A DNA stretch of 64,000 nt. Origin: Pomacea canaliculata (Eukaryota; Mollusca; Gastropoda; Architaenioglossa; Ampullariidae). This document shows positions 1-14,500 of this stretch, piece by piece. The first letter of the stretch is position 1. Each line of letters opens with the position of its first letter. The stretch is from contig NC_037603.1 in the NCBI RefSeq assembly GCF_003073045.1, forward strand, positions 18,420,192 to 18,484,191, written 5' to 3'. The notes under the pieces are model-generated. The model ran no database searches. It worked only from the letters and a program-made list of their open reading frames with translations, and was not told where the DNA came from. The position numbers were made by a program, and so were the translations under genes.

Positions 1-265
1 ACTTTGTATAATGATAAGATGTACAATTTTTCATAAACTACATAGTATTTTTCTAATTAAAAACATAAATAGTAAACAAGGATTACAAAACATACACAGA
101 ATGCACACCGATATAACGCCACCCTAGTATGCAAGCATTTAAATGCTATTGTTTTCATTACTCTGCATTGATAATAACAGATTTCCCAACCGTCCTTAAA
201 TGATAAACCCAACTCTCGATGCAGACGAAAAAAATAACTTGAAGCTCGAAACCACCATCACAAAC

Positions 266-410
266 CTGCTTTTGTGTCCTCGAGATACTCCTGCAAATCG
301 ACGTAAGATATTTCAGGCAATCCTAATAATTCACCATATTTATCTAAAAAAGAGCATATGACTGCAAAGTTCGGATCGCTGTGGCAAGTACTTTCCCCAG
401 CAGCCGCCAT
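266..410 (-). CDS. RSF1: RSF1-like remodeling and spacing factor 1, first coding exon (partial gene)
   Basis: The minus strand opens with ATG at 410 and reads 48 codons plus one base to a GT donor just below 266. The peptide starts MAAAGES and continues through PNFAVICSFLDKYGELLGLP. This resembles the start of vertebrate RSF1, which has PNFAVVCSFLERYGPLLDLP after a short Ala-rich leader. In RSF1 this segment begins the N-terminal WHIM/DDT-type region. The family protein is the histone-binding subunit of the ISWI (SNF2H) remodeling complex RSF, acting in the nucleus. The exon ends in phase 1 and the rest of the gene lies left of the window. The start is chosen because it is the first ATG and gives the conserved leader. 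The call rests on about 25 aligned residues recalled from memory. Confidence 0.68.
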
Positions 411-837
411 GTTGATTATGCTAATGCAGGTCACTTCAGTAAAACAGAATATTACGCTCTAAAATAATTGTAATGTAGACAACGGATAAAACTTTCATAC
501 AAATGATTTAACATGCAGTCAATGTGAACAGTTTCATGCAAATAGCCAAAGCAATTTACTTTATTCAACTTTTGTGACACATGATTCGAAACTGCGACAA
601 CGCTAAGTAGCTCTTAGTCGAATAATAACACACAGCATTAGTCTTAGTTGTACTGCTTCAGCTCTTAACACGGAGAGTTTTTAAATTATCCTGAAGTGAA
701 AGTTTCGTGTTTTTTTTCTACTGTAGCTGGAATGTTCTAAATGCACGAAAAATTTATGTATTAAAATGTAGAAGAAAATAAGGGTTACAAACCACTTTTA
801 TATTATTTATAATCTCGAAAAACATCGATAGGCAACT

Positions 838-920
838 GTCAGGATGGCCGAGCGGTCCAAGGCGCTGCGTTCAGGTCGCAGTCTGGTTCTCCAGGCGTGG
901 GTTCGAATCCCACTTCTGAC
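838..920 (+). tRNA. tRNA-Leu (anticodon CAG)
   Basis: The 83-nt sequence folds as a class II tRNA. The acceptor arm GTCAGGA pairs with TTCTGAC. The A box is TGGCCGAGCGGTC and the B box is GGTTCGAATCC. The anticodon stem CTGCG/CGCAG holds the 7-nt loop TTCAGGT, so the anticodon is CAG, reading leucine codon CTG. The long variable arm fits tRNA-Leu. There is no intron. A run of T follows at 925-935, as expected for a Pol III terminator. Confidence 0.95.
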
Positions 921-1159
921 ATAAGTTTTGTTTTTGTATCCCTTTTCGCGGTTTTCTACCCCTTCCCCAAACGAGAGATGCTTTATAGTTAGTATTTTAT
1001 TGGCCCTCTGTATCCAAAACAACTAGCCCGCGTGCCCAACAACACCTTTCTTCACCCAGCTCAAATCCATTCGCACTACTTTCAGATGGTCGATGGATGT
1101 GGAGGAACGAATGATGTTTCACAACTTTAGCAACTCCAATGGGATTCCATTGAACACAA

Positions 1160-1475
1160 CTCCACTTAATTCTTCCAAAACTGACTGCATAACCCAGCAA
1201 TCTCTGAACCGAGGAGGAAAAAGTCTTAAATATGCTAAAAACTGGCCACACATTTATCACTCACCGTTTTCTACTCATGGGAGAAAAATCCCCACTCTGT
1301 CCTTGGTCTCATGACACGTTAACTAAAAAACATTCAATCCTTACCTGTCCCAAACTCTCAACACTTCAACAAAACTATTTCACAGCCCAGACACTCAATA
1401 AACTTGTTGTAAAGTCTTCGTTTACATCAATCATAGCTTATCTTAAGTCTATCCAAACGTTTCACCTAACATAAA
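1160..1475 (+). mobile_element. LINE 3' fragment (I-group-like ORF2 C-terminus)
   Basis: The plus strand encodes LKTGHTFITHRFLLMGEKSP, then CPW, ILTCPKL and a tail up to a stop at 1472-1474. This is the usual post-RNase H tail of I/Jockey-like LINEs, with a GHT motif and then a Cys/His cluster. A second LINE copy at about 26080-26170 has a closely similar block (LKIGHTYATQGHLLRGEPPV). The fragment is 5'-truncated. The A-rich tail is not obvious. Confidence 0.6.
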
Positions 1476-1519
1476 AGACTCTGTTAATTCGAAAGCTTCT
1501 CATTATATATAACCAAAAA

Positions 1520-1995
1520 AGTGTAGAGGGCCGGTAGGCAGACGTTGTTCTTAGTTTTTGGCGGGGGCGGCGGTTGTTGATAGTTTTTGGCGTGACCTGC
1601 TGAGGCATGGCGAGAGAGGATGCTTGGCGGTGATTGGCTAATTGCCCCGGCCGTACAGGAGCATCGCGGACAGTTTGGCCTTCTGAGAGGTATATAAGGG
1701 CAGACCTGAGACGGAACGTCGGTGGAGGCATTCCAAGTGCGAAATCGTCTTTAGGTGGAAGCACTTTCCCTTTCCAAACTCAACAACAAGGAACGTCGGT
1801 GGAGGGGACATGCAGCGAGCACACAGAACGGACAGCCTGACTTTTGATGATGTGTCGCAGTCGTGGCCGTTGTACAAGCCCGGCTATTAAAGAGTTTCGA
1901 GCTAGGATTGCAATAAGGATTGGTTAGTCCTGACTTTTGAAGTAGGACAGCGTGGTCTGCCGATGAGCAAGGATCTTTAGGCAGAGTAGAGTGTG
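1520..1995 (+). other. GC-rich promoter-like or solo-LTR-like block
   Basis: This block is much richer in GC than its surroundings. It contains a CCAAT-like gattggctaat near 1632, a TATA box tatataag near 1691, a repeated aacgtcggtggagg (near 1714 and 1793), and an ATTAAA signal near 1887. That order of promoter, short leader and polyadenylation signal is what a solo LTR would show. A plain Pol II promoter is also possible. No second LTR, primer binding site or clear target duplication is visible, so the family cannot be named. Confidence 0.25.
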
Positions 1996-2401
1996 AGGAA
2001 GGAGCACTTCTAATTCCAGGATGTTCTTAACCCACAAGGCTGCTGTTAGTGCAGGTTTTCTCTCTCACACACAGCAACCAAGTCAGTCTGTCCATGCTAG
2101 TCTCCCGTACAAGCCATGTATGCATCGGACAAGACAAAACTGATCGCCCTTCATTCCCCTCTTCTTTGGCCCAAATGTCTGTATTGCTTGTCCCTGTCGC
2201 TTCGCACAGTGAACCTCTTTTAGACTTAATTTCTTTAAGAAATACCTCAAGTAGCTGCCTCATTTTCCCACTCATTCTTCTCCAATTTTATACCATACTT
2301 TTTTCTCGTACGAAAAGAACAGCTCACACTGTTTACCTCAATTTTATTTCAAATACCAACCAAACAAAAACCACGTAGGTAGGTCTGATTAACAGTTGTG
2401 T

Positions 2402-2596
2402 TTACAAGAAGCTCGAAGTAGTATGGCTATGGGAAAACCGTGTGTTCAACATTTGCGCTTTCTTCAGGATGGCTTTGCGCTGAGCATCGTCAAAACGGTT
2501 GACTTTGAGGTCCTCATCTCGGTCGAACGGACGGCGTTCTGTTTTACTTTCTTTACCTTCTCTCTTCTCTTTATCCTTCTTCTTCTTTTCCTTCTT
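2402..2596 (-). CDS. GPALPP1: GPALPP1 last exon (C-terminus of DUF3752)
   Basis: The acceptor tttgtttcag precedes AAG AAG GAA. The exon encodes 64 residues, first a Lys/Glu-rich stretch, then RRPFDRDEDLKVNRFDDAQ and the ending TRFSHSHTTSSFL. It enters in phase 0, matching the donor at 17191. A minus-strand AATAAA at about 2344-2349 lies some 55 nt past the stop and is the likely polyadenylation signal. Confidence 0.88.
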   Translation of the reverse strand, partial: KKEKKKKDKEKREGKESKTERRPFDRDEDLKVNRFDDAQRKAILKKAQMLNTRFSHSHTTSSFL

Positions 2597-5500
2597 CTGA
2601 AACAAACGAGGAACATACAAACGAACAACAAATGAAAATTAAATATAAAAACTTTCAATAAAAGATGATACACGACAGGTCGGGGGTCAGATTTGTAAAG
2701 GTTTGAAACCGTTGGTGGCCACACCATGCATGCACGATAGTCAACTTATTTTTCAACCACAGATTTAGGTATGAACACGCAGGCAAATAATCCCCTCCAC
2801 ACACACACACTTACGCCCCCCTCTCTCTCTAGTGGAGGTCTAGATACCTATAGGAGGGACTGTGAACAAGGCAAAGCGGACACTCTAGTCACAGACTTGG
2901 GAGACAGGCAGATCACCTACGTGAGTTGCTACCACATATTATAGAAGTACGTGGTTACTATTCCTGCCGATGCTTCATGAACACACATTTAAGACACATT
3001 TCTAATGGACCGATGACTTAGGCCACGTGATCTAACAAATCCCAGAACTGGTGTGAGAGACAAGCTGGGTCCGTTCTTTTTGCGCACATGGCTTCTAGGC
3101 TCAACTTGACAAAAGTTATCTCGAATTCTAGCTATAAAAATACTCAAAATTTACTTCATATTACGCCGATTCGCTACTATATGAATCGCATACCACGAAA
3201 TGACTGGCTTTGCTAAACCTTTCACCTACTTCAAAGTAGATTGCGGCGGTGTAAAAGTTTAACCTAGTAGAGTCCATAGGGTCTGTTGTGACATCCATGC
3301 ATAACCTAAAAGAGGTCTATTACGAGTTATTCAAGGCGGTACTTCAGACTTAATGACTTTATTCATTCTTCCTCCACGGTATGGAAAAATGTTCATCCAA
3401 GAACGGAAAGAGCGTGCATTTCCGTCTGACACACACACACAGACATGTGAACACTCGTATTCTCAAATCCTTTTCTTCCCTGACCAACCCAAATGTTAAT
3501 TCGTTATCACTGACTGTTAGGAAAGTTATTGGTGGAGGGGTGGATTTAGCTTTTAAAGGTCCAGTCGATCTCAAAGGTAGATGCTACACACTGTAATTTA
3601 AGAATTTTATTTTAATTATTATTGTTGCTTGATGTCAAGTTTAGGATTACTCAGATCTTTGAAAAGGTATTAAAATGCGCTCTAAAATGTTTAGAATGGT
3701 ATATGGCGGAATGTTTTAAAAAAGGTTATGTATTGAGGTAGCTCAAGAGCACATTTCTGAATAAATTAAGTTCTTATGAACGCTCTAAAAGTCAACAGTT
3801 TCTGGACTAAAGTAATTTCTTGTTTGTCCTGTCAAAACTCTTGGTTGTAAAGGTGACTGAAGCAAAAACAGAATGTTCTTATATCCTCGCATCACGGACG
3901 TGTATAGGTGGATTGCTGTCTGCCGAGACCAAAGTTTAGCCTCTTCGAAGTACGCCGCTGTTAGTCTCGGTGAGCCTAAACAATGAATGTGACTAAACCG
4001 GAAGCTTTGTAAACACCTGCCTCGTTTTAGAAGTTAACTGGAAAAATCGTCTGCAAGCAGGCCAGTAATACGTTCGTGCTCGCACCCTCTGCACTTCGCA
4101 AAATTCAGTCAAAATATCTGTGCAAACTATTCTTTTGCAGGCGCACGTTTTATTTTAATTCTACGAACCGATTATTCGTGGACTATTAACACATATATAT
4201 ATATCAGCTAATCGATAAAGATATACTAGGGCTGAATCTTTTATTAACTCCAACAAATTTACATGGCTACGCTACGTTGTCAATGCTACAGCTAATGGGA
4301 GAGTTTGGTGCAAAGGTGGCCGCTCGCGACACCCCCTTTTCTGTGCATAGTTGTTTGCTTTCTTTTTTGTCTCTTGGAAAAAGCTTTTTGTTCAAGCTCT
4401 GCGCATTCAACCGAGACAAAAAACAAACAAACAACATCACAAAAAAAAAAACAAACCAACCAACCAAACTCTTACCATTGCCGAAGCATCTGCACAGGTA
4501 CGGTTTTTGGATGTTTTACTACAAGTACATCCACAGGTTTGGTTTCTCTCCTTTCGGTATCTACAGTCTTAGCAAATCATAGCTGTGGGTTGCAGGCAAA
4601 GCAGGGACCTTTGTATGCTGATTCTATTTTCCTGCAATTAATCCTGTCTACAACTCTGTAGCAATGATACTTTTGCTACATGACTACAACCCTTGAAACA
4701 AGGGTAAGTTGTTGCCTCAGGGAAACCTGCACAGGTATGAGTTTTGTTTCCATAGTTATAAAGTTGTGTCCTGATCCCATGGGCGGTGATTTACCATTGA
4801 AGCAGTGGCAAAAAAAATCCATGGAGTTTGGACACTGCTGTTGCTGTGGGACAACTACTTACCCTCACTTCATAACTAAATCATTAAAAAAAAACATTCT
4901 ATAATACCACAAAATCATCTTAATTAAGGGTGAACAACAGCAAATTCTCCCCCACCCCTTCCAAAATTTAAAAAAAAAAGGGGCAGCACCAAGTTTGCTT
5001 CCTACACTTTATTACAACTACTTTTAACCAACACGACATTTATCTCCAATTGAAGGGAAACAAAGAAATGTTCATTATGAATGTAACATAATAATGTACA
5101 ATGACCACTGGTTCAGTACAATTACAGAAAACTTCCTATAAGATGGAACACAAATTTAACAAGGTACAACACAATCAATTCTGTATGGTTCAATAATACC
5201 AAAATATCAAGATAGGAAACAGGAAAAGACTGATCTTGTCCCATTTATCTGATGTTTTTCACAGAAAATGTTGAAGCCTATAAGTCATATACTCAATGAA
5301 CAAGATAATGGTATATCATGAAGGGGAGAGGGGGACCCACTGTGTGATGGATCTAGCTTAATAAACAAGTTTTTTTCATCAGCAATGGTTGAATGGAAAT
5401 CAATATTGCAGCCAATGTTATCTTTGCTGAACCTCCCTATTAAGGCACAACCCAAATCCATGCAACAATCTTATACCACTTGCATGCATTCTAATATTTG

Positions 5501-8500
5501 CCATCAAATTGACGTCTACAAAAGAAAGATTCATTCAAATAGCTTAAAACAGAAGATAGCTTATGTATGCTTTGCCATCAACCCTAAAATGTTGCTGCAC
5601 AACAGTTTGCAGAAAATCTTTCTGCATTTTAAAAAATGAGAGAGAGAGAAAGGGGTAGAAAAAAAAAAAAAGAAAAAAGGTGAGGGAAACATTAAGAATT
5701 AAATCAATCCTATTTCTCTTTTTTGTTGCTGACCACAGAATACTAAAAATAATCACAAATGTGGGCATATAATTGAAAAAATTGAAAAATTTATATCAAT
5801 TACAGCAGAATAGAAAGAAAAAGCCTAATATACTATCTTGTGACATACAATTCAAATTGTTGTACTGAAAATCTTAACATTATAGTACCAAGAACTAGGA
5901 AATATTCCATGATCAGATGCAGCAGTTTAGTTGATATCCAAGAAACCAACCCACTGCCGAACTACGAACATTATGAGATTTATTTATAAGTTTGAAGAAT
6001 CTTGAAAGGAGATGTTTGTGGTAAAATGCAACCGTATCACATGTATATATATATATTTTTTGTCAGATCAGGGTTTTACAAATATTCTATTTTGATCAAA
6101 GCACATAAAATCTTCTCAATTTAGCACCATCTATTATAATTATCTCTTAATACAAAGATTCCCTTTGAATATAGCATGCATAAAGAGCTGCAAATTGTAC
6201 AATATATTCAGAAAATCTACTTAATACATAAAGGTTAGAGACAGTTAAAATTATAAAGCCAAAAGCACAACTTTGGTAACAACTCACATCAAGATCTGAC
6301 TGCTGGTGCATGATGATCGTGACAACATTGTGGGTTGTATTTACCTAACTGCTGCATTTTACAACATCTAAACTATTAACAACATCAGACAAACAGGAGC
6401 AGACAAATATACTAACAGTAATGAAACTTAGTCCAATTTTGAGAAACGAGAGAACCATTCATTTTTCATAAAGAAAAGCAGAACAGTGCAAAGGATGTAT
6501 CAAAATTTTCTTAACAAAAGGAAAAGCATTACTTGCTTTGATTCCAACATCCCTTTCCCATAAACTCTTTCTAAAAACCCCACATTAACTATTTAAACAC
6601 ACTCAGAACAAAAGCAAAAAATTAAACCCTGCATTATTAAGAAGCTGTTAGCAATACATTAAATGAGAAATCTATTGTAACTTGTGGATATCTCCAGCAC
6701 AGTAAAAACTAAGCAAGTAAAAATTTTTTCCTGAGTAGATTTGCCTAATATTCAACGAATCAGAACATCAACAAACATTGCTGTTTATATGATGACAAAG
6801 TGGAGCTAAAACAACACATTCAACATGACAATTTTTTTTTTTGGTTATCAGGACCTTTTCACAAAATGCTACTTTAACAAGTAGAAGTGCACAAAGTATT
6901 TCACTATGCATGATACTTTTCAAACATTAGTCACCAGCAATCATGAAACAGCTCAAATTTTAGATGTGAGAGTCAAAACTATATTCGGTATTTACTACAT
7001 TAGTCACAAAAAAAAAAAACAAAAAAAAAAAAAAACCAACCTAAAATTGTATCAAGACTTGTCAAGCAACAGTAATGTTAGTAGTTTTCAACAGCAAGAG
7101 GAAGTTTAAATACAGATGTACAATGAAAACGACAACTGTACCTACGTGATAATATATTGACAAAACCCATGGAGTATACGTGATTGTTTGAAATCTGAAT
7201 GGCTACTTTTAAGGTGTGAATGGAGAGAGAGTAAGATGGTGGGTGGAGAAAGTGACAGAAGAACTAAGATCTCTTTTATGATAAATATTAGAAATCAACA
7301 AATACAGCAATACAAAAAACTTTACCGTAAAAAAAGTCAACATTACTTTGAAAAAAATACCCACTTTGACCAAGTTTCAACAGAACAAACATGAAAAATA
7401 GGGGAGAGGGTATGAAATGAACGTTTGAACTAAACAAATGAGTATGATAAGTAATTCGGTCTTATTCAGAATTGTATGTTGAAAGCTCTTTCCTGACCAA
7501 GGTGCTTTGATGCCATTCAAAAAGTGCTAGAGTGAATAAATGGCAAACCCTTTAAGAAATTTCAACCAAGCAGGTGAAAACACAAGAATGTGCAAGAATG
7601 CACATATGCTCACATGTACAAACAACCCCCTCCCCCCAGGAGAACACTGTTAGCATTATACTGATGGCAGAAATGAGTCATAGCTTAAGGCATCTGGAGA
7701 TTACTGTCCGAAAAAAACATAAACATGCAATAAAAATGTCAACAGAATACAGTTATATTCGATATGCAATATCCTTTGTCCTTTGCTTTACAAAACCAAA
7801 AGTACAAGCAAATTTTAATGCACATAGAAAAGTGACCACAAATAAATAAAGATCATATGTACAAAATGCAACAGGTTATATTATGTACATCACAGAAACT
7901 GTTAACTTTCTTTTTAACAGAGACACACTTCCACGTGCACTTGCCTCCACATATACACAGTAAAGATAAGAACTAGAATTAGTGACTGTTTTCAGGCTGT
8001 TCATTCGCATAATTCAAGTGCTTCTAATCATGACCATATAATTATTATGGTAATTTGAAAGTACATCTGTTGCAAAATTGGACATCAAGAGTTAATGCCA
8101 AGATTTCCATTTCATTTTTCGTGGCAGTGTTCAAGTGCTTAAAATTCTACATTTATTGTAAAACTGTGGCTAACAACTAGTCTTGTGAAGTATGAATAAA
8201 ACTTAATGAAATGGCATGACAGTTGATACCCAAAGCATACATCTTTTCTAACATTTTTACAATTTGTAATCTGCAACCCTTTTAGTTTCAGAAATTAACT
8301 TTTGTTCTCTAGGTCAAGCCAAGGCATGCTAAAGAACTGGCAGTACAACTTGTGCTGAACTGCTGTGAAAAAAGTTTTCAGAGCAGGATGTGTAGAAAAA
8401 AAATGAAATCAACAAACACTTTCTTGTTTTCAAATTGACTTTTTTTTTAAAAAACAAGCTTCTGCTGTAAATGAAACAAATCTTTCCAATTTAATATTAA

Positions 8501-11500
8501 AATAATCCATGCTGCAGAAGGAGAAAACCCTTGTCATTTCTAGGAGAAAAAATTCTTAAAACTATTTTATAAAATCAGATGAACAATGTAAGTCAGTGAA
8601 CTATAAACATTCTATGGTACATAAACAAAAATGAAGATCACTGAAAGTGCTAAATTACTACTTTTAGTCTTCAAAAAATGGTTTCTCTGTGATGTTTTCC
8701 TTGTATCAGAGAACAATAATTAAATCCTGGTGGTATGGTGTTTTTATTTTTTACCTGCTTTATTAATAATTCATAGACCCCAATGGCTTGTACACATTCA
8801 ACCAAGCATTCATGAGACCAACAAAAGTGATAACACTGTTGAAATATCTGAAACGCTGAACATGATGATAGACTCATTTACTACAAATAACAAGAGGGAA
8901 TATTTTACACAATTTTAGAACATTAAGGACCAAGGAGATGTAAGAGACAACAACAAACTCAGCCAAATATTTATGTTTATCAGATCCATCTGGTGCATGA
9001 TCATCTTGAAGAATGCTGATGTAATAAAAGCCAATGAAACAGTAATCAACGTTAAGAGACACTTCTGCAGAGTGCAATCTAAAAAGCATTTAACAAGACA
9101 ATGATAAACATGTATGAGCACATACATCAGGCATATACAATCCACCTCTCCCAACATAATGAAATGAGGAAATAATGAGGTGACCTACTCAACAGTGCCA
9201 CAAAAATGGATGCAGCTTGGATTTAAAAACCTTAATAATTACTTTTCACTGTGAAGTTCATAATATTGGTGCGCTGCTATTTTTCATGCCTGATGGCTCC
9301 ATGAAGTAACATTGCCAGAAACATGCAAAAATCATGCTTACATTTCAATAAGTCATCCTTCCCACGTAACCTTCAGGTCACGTCAATTTGCAACAGAACG
9401 AGACAACAGCCCATGAGCAATACAGAAATGTGTACTTTTAATTAAACCGTATCAGTTAGTCACAAGCAGGGGGTGGGGTGGGGGGGAAACTGTTTCTTAT
9501 CTTTTTTCTTGTTCCGTTCATATAATTAAAATTTTCATTTTATGCAGGGCTAAAAAGGATGGCCATTTCTAGGCAGCTACTTCAGACAATGACAAACATA
9601 ATATATACAACTGACGAAATCTGCTAATTCATAAAGAGCTAAAAGACCATGCTGAAAATGCTAAATGAATGCCTTTGACACTCTTCAAGCCATACAGTTT
9701 AAAACAGTCATAATTACACTGATAAGAACATTCATAAGACATGCTCGTTACAACGATGAACATGCAGGGCAAAGCATTAATGTCAACAACACCTACAGAA
9801 CAAATTGGTGTCTTTTTTTAAACTCCTTAAAAAGATTTTATGAACCTGAATGAGATGGTACCATAAGTACACTGAAGAAATAAGCCAAAAAGAATTTGTC
9901 TGAGAAAGGCATATAAACCAAAAGCCTGTAAACAGCTTCAAAGATTGCACTTTGCAGATTCGTAATCATTTTCCTCTGACCTGCACAGAAACATGCACAC
10001 TTTCTCTCTCTTTCTTTCTTGTGCATGCAAACATCACTTTATATCACAGACAATATAGTCTGCATTAAACAGTCATCCAACATTTTTTAATGCCTTCTCT
10101 AAACTGATAATCTTTGAAGATCAATATCTTTCTTACAGAACGTTTTGTATTCCTTAAATTTACTTATTCATATCAGCACCTGAGCTTTAAAACATGTAAT
10201 ATATATTTATACATACAATATTGTAAGTGAAATTATATAAAGCAAACATACCTTAATAATCAAACTACAAATGTCTACGCTAGGTAGAAGGTATATGTTA
10301 TGCTTAATGTGGCAAATGGGATTTGAAAATCAGAAATATGCTGTAGATTAAGATGCTTAACATACAAAAATGGCAGCATAATACTTCTGAAACTAACAGT
10401 CTGTGTCTCATAAATAAATGTTTCATTTCTAAATGTCACAATAATGTAAAAAAAATAAAAAAGAAAAGAAAAGAAACATACTGACTAAAACATTAAACAG
10501 TTTACATCTAAAGACTGTTTCAACAGGAAATAACATTCTTCTTCCACAATGCCCTTAAAGTATACTTCAAGTATTATTTTTTTTTAACTTGCTTTGCTGC
10601 AGATGAAATTAAAACAGCTGCATTTCATTCCTACTAAGCACATGAATATGCCTTTTTTAATTGGACAAGTATTTGACCATGTTTGGCAAAGTGTTTACAT
10701 GATGACACAAACAACTCTGTCAACTTGGTTAAACATTTGTCCATATTTGTCTGAGTAAGAAGAACCTTAGCAACATACTTGTCTGATTTCACAGTCTGAT
10801 ATCTAAGCACAAGCCATTCTATATTTCATGACATAGTCAAAAACAGAGAATGGCTTTTACCTCATATCAGATGTCTGAAATTATGTGCTCTTTTCTCAAA
10901 AAGTATATTTCATATTGAGTGTAGAAACCACAACTCTTGCACAACCATATAGAAATATTATGTTCACAAAACTCAGTATGTTGATCAAATTGGACTTGAG
11001 AGCTGCATTCAACATGACAAGAAAAAAGAGAACATTTAACAAATTACTTTTGTTTAGAAAACCACATCAGAACAATTTTCTTTGCATCTTATCTTAGCAA
11101 ATACTGCAATATTTCTAACATTTTTAAGTCTCATAAACTAGTTCTTACAATCCTTTATCTAAAATAAAACATCTTGCTTTACTACAGCATCAACTGCCAA
11201 CATTTACTTATGCTTACGATTTTTAGAAAATGTTGAGATGTGCAAACTTTTATAATTGCCCGGAAGCTGAAATGCTCCATCACTAATTACTTGCTGCTTT
11301 TCCATTGGACATTTCTTGTTCTGAACAATGGCTCTTTGTGTGGTACCACTGTGAAACATGAGATTGTGTTTCGGATATAACAAAGACAATAAGAAGTAAG
11401 TGTAAAAAGATTAATGTATATTTATTTTGATTCCAACAGCCTCTGCAAATAAACTGAAATACATGTCATCCTTTGCTACTTTTATATTCTCTTAGAGGAG

Positions 11501-14500
11501 CAACTCTTTTCTAGACCACCAGAAATCTCGGTATTATCACTGTCATCTTATTGTCTATAGGGTCCCACATCAATGCAGTCTGCAAGTTCATCTTCCTTGA
11601 GTTTCACAGAATCAGTCATATCTGACCTTTCCTGTCAGATTTTGCTACTAATCAGCTCATATCCACTTCTGTGCTGTCCTGCCCGGGTTACTGCAACTCT
11701 CTATTCATCGATCTACCTAACTTTAAAGGCTCAAATCGTGCTGCTGACATTGTTTTCTTCAGGTCAAAGACGTGCATCACCTCTCCTCCATGAGCTCCTG
11801 TGGCTCCCAGTTAGAGCTCACATTGATTACATGATCGCCACACTGTGCTACTGTTGTCTTCGTGGCCTCACCCCAGAAGGCCAGGGTGATCGATGCCTTG
11901 CTACCTGAGTTGCTGCCTGCCTCTCTGTTTTATGCATCAGATGAGAAAAATCTGGCAGGCACTCCTTCTCTGGCCCCATTTGGAATTATCTGCCCCTTTC
12001 TTTTTGAACTGTATGTTTGAAGCTTTCAAGTTTGGCTTCAAAACAAATCTCTAAGAATTATCTTTCATAATCAAGCAAACTCTTCTGCTTACTTCTCAAT
12101 CTTCATCCATACACTTTTGTCTGCCATAGTGTTATCCATCTGTTGCTGCTTGTGTTGCTGTGTTGTATGGTCGAATGTCAGTTTAGTTGTAGTCTTTTGT
12201 GCACAGCGCGTTGACTTTGCCTCCAAACAGTGAAATGCGCTCTGCTACTTCAATTATTGTTATAACTCTTTGTTACCATCAACTAAACTTTATTCAACTT
12301 ACCTCTCCTTTGCCAGCAATAGTCATTACCTTTAAAAAAATTAAGTTTTATGCAACAACAAATAGAGAGAGAGAAAGAAAACTGAAGAAATTATGAACCA
12401 TGATGAACTAATGAACCATAAACAACAAATGGCTGAAATGGCAAGGGTGGTGGGAAGGAGTAGAAGAAGAAAAGAAAGAATACTTTCTTCAAGGGTCATC
12501 ATTAACCATGAACATAGGGCACACAAAATGTATTTCTTAAAAGCAGCCAATTTGTTCAGGAAACACCCCATTGTTACACAATACCAAAATCTGCTAAAAT
12601 AAAATTGGTGTATTAATCCAAGATGACCTGATTGATATACAGGCCATTAACAACAATGACTGCAGCAAGACAAGCTCAGTGCAATACCTGAACACTGATG
12701 TAGGTAAACATTCATTATCAAAGACAATATGTGTTTAATCAGATAAAATGCATGATAAAGGTTACGTTATGTAACATGCTCACCCTTTGCCATACAAAAA
12801 TGGGAAAAAAGTTCCTAAAAGTTTTAAAATGTATAGATATATGTATAAGAGTTGTGCTACTCAATAGTCTTATGATCCAAAGACCGTTAGCTTTAAATTT
12901 TTGTTTGCACTGTGCCATCTTATAAACCCCTCCCCTCCTCCCATTTACAAATTTTTTCGCCCAAACAGCTTTAAACTTATGTATTCAAATTTAATGGTCT
13001 TAGTCTATGGAAAGTGCATGTGCATATGCATTGTTTTGTGCTGTTGTTTCAAGCCATCTAGTTGCTGGTTTCTTATACATCAGTAGTCACTAGAAGCTAA
13101 AATCAAACTGGCTGAATGGATGAGTTAGACCTCAATTCTGCCAGCCACAGCAGCCTGGAGATTTTTCAAAAGCTTTAAAAAGCAACATAAAAAAGCAGAC
13201 AGAAGTCTGCAGTAAAATTTCACGCTTAAATGACCTGATTTTCTTTATGCTCTTAAGCACCTTTCATTATATAAAAGGTGAACTGCACATCACACAGCAT
13301 ATACAGATGAAGATAAGATGTAAAATCTAAGATTATATTGTATAAAGTTCTTTCTGATAGGATGCTGACATACCTTGCATCTATCAAATTACTAGTTTAG
13401 TAGCAGTCTTTCTGTAATTTTTGACCCTGTTAAGGGACTGAATGCTTCCTGTCTTTTGAGATGAATTCTGGGAAGCTAGCCTAGAAGTTTACATACCAGT
13501 CAACATGCAAAGAAAATGGGTAGGAGTGTCCTTCAGAAGTTTTGACCAATTATGAGTAGAGACAACATGTAAAAAATAGCTCTTCTGAAGCTAAGTGTTC
13601 ACAAGCAATCAATTCCCTCCTCCAGCATCCTATATTCTTGTCTAAAGAATGGTTTTAAATGCATATGAAACAAAAAAAAAAAAAAAATTTTTTGACTATA
13701 AAACTTAGAAGACAAAAAAAAAAAAAAAAAAAAATTCCACTAGTTTTTCATTTTAAGGGAACCATCATGTCACAGGTATTATTGTGTGCACAACTCTGTT
13801 GGACCATGGAGTAAGTGTGTGATCATGATAAAGGAGAAGCAAAGATACTGGGTGAATTTGAAAAACAAGGGGGATAATGGGGTGGGGAGAGAAACAGCTA
13901 CACAGAACTTTGCAAGATACTGTCTGTGGGTAGCTTGTCAACAATGGAGTTGATATCAACCAGTTTGTGGATCCAATTGTAAATTCGACGCAGGGCATCA
14001 TTAATGCGGTCCACACAATTTTTCCACACTAGTTTCTCAAGCCGGGGATTGTCCAGCACTGAAGGTGGATAACGCATCACCAAGAAACGAATAGCTGACA
14101 TCTTAGCTGGATCCAAAGCCTTGTGCTTGTTCTCCATCTTCTTACCCTTGATGTAAAACACACCAGACACGTTGCGATCATACACTTCACCCAAAGTGAA
14201 GATACGAAACACAAGTTCTTTTGCCAAACGTTCTCTTCTCCCTTGGCAAGCCTCTTCAGCCTCCTTCAGAACTGTTGAGCAAATACTGATCTCATTATTG
14301 CCCATATTGCGAACAAGTGGCTTTCTAACATTGGCTAGAGCAGACATGATCTGCTTTGAGGTCATGTTTTTCTGGAAATCCTCAACCAACATTTCCCAAA
14401 ACTTAGGATCTACAATGACAGTCTTAGGATTCTGTGAAACAGTGGTGAATCGACCCACAGCATTGTCTTTACTGCTGTCGGGTCCCAGCTCATAAGTTCC

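Noticed and set aside
4277-4661. Overlapping plus-strand open frames of 73-118 codons
   Set aside because: Low-complexity Lys/Asn/Gln content from an A-rich tract, no conserved motif, and three frames open at once.
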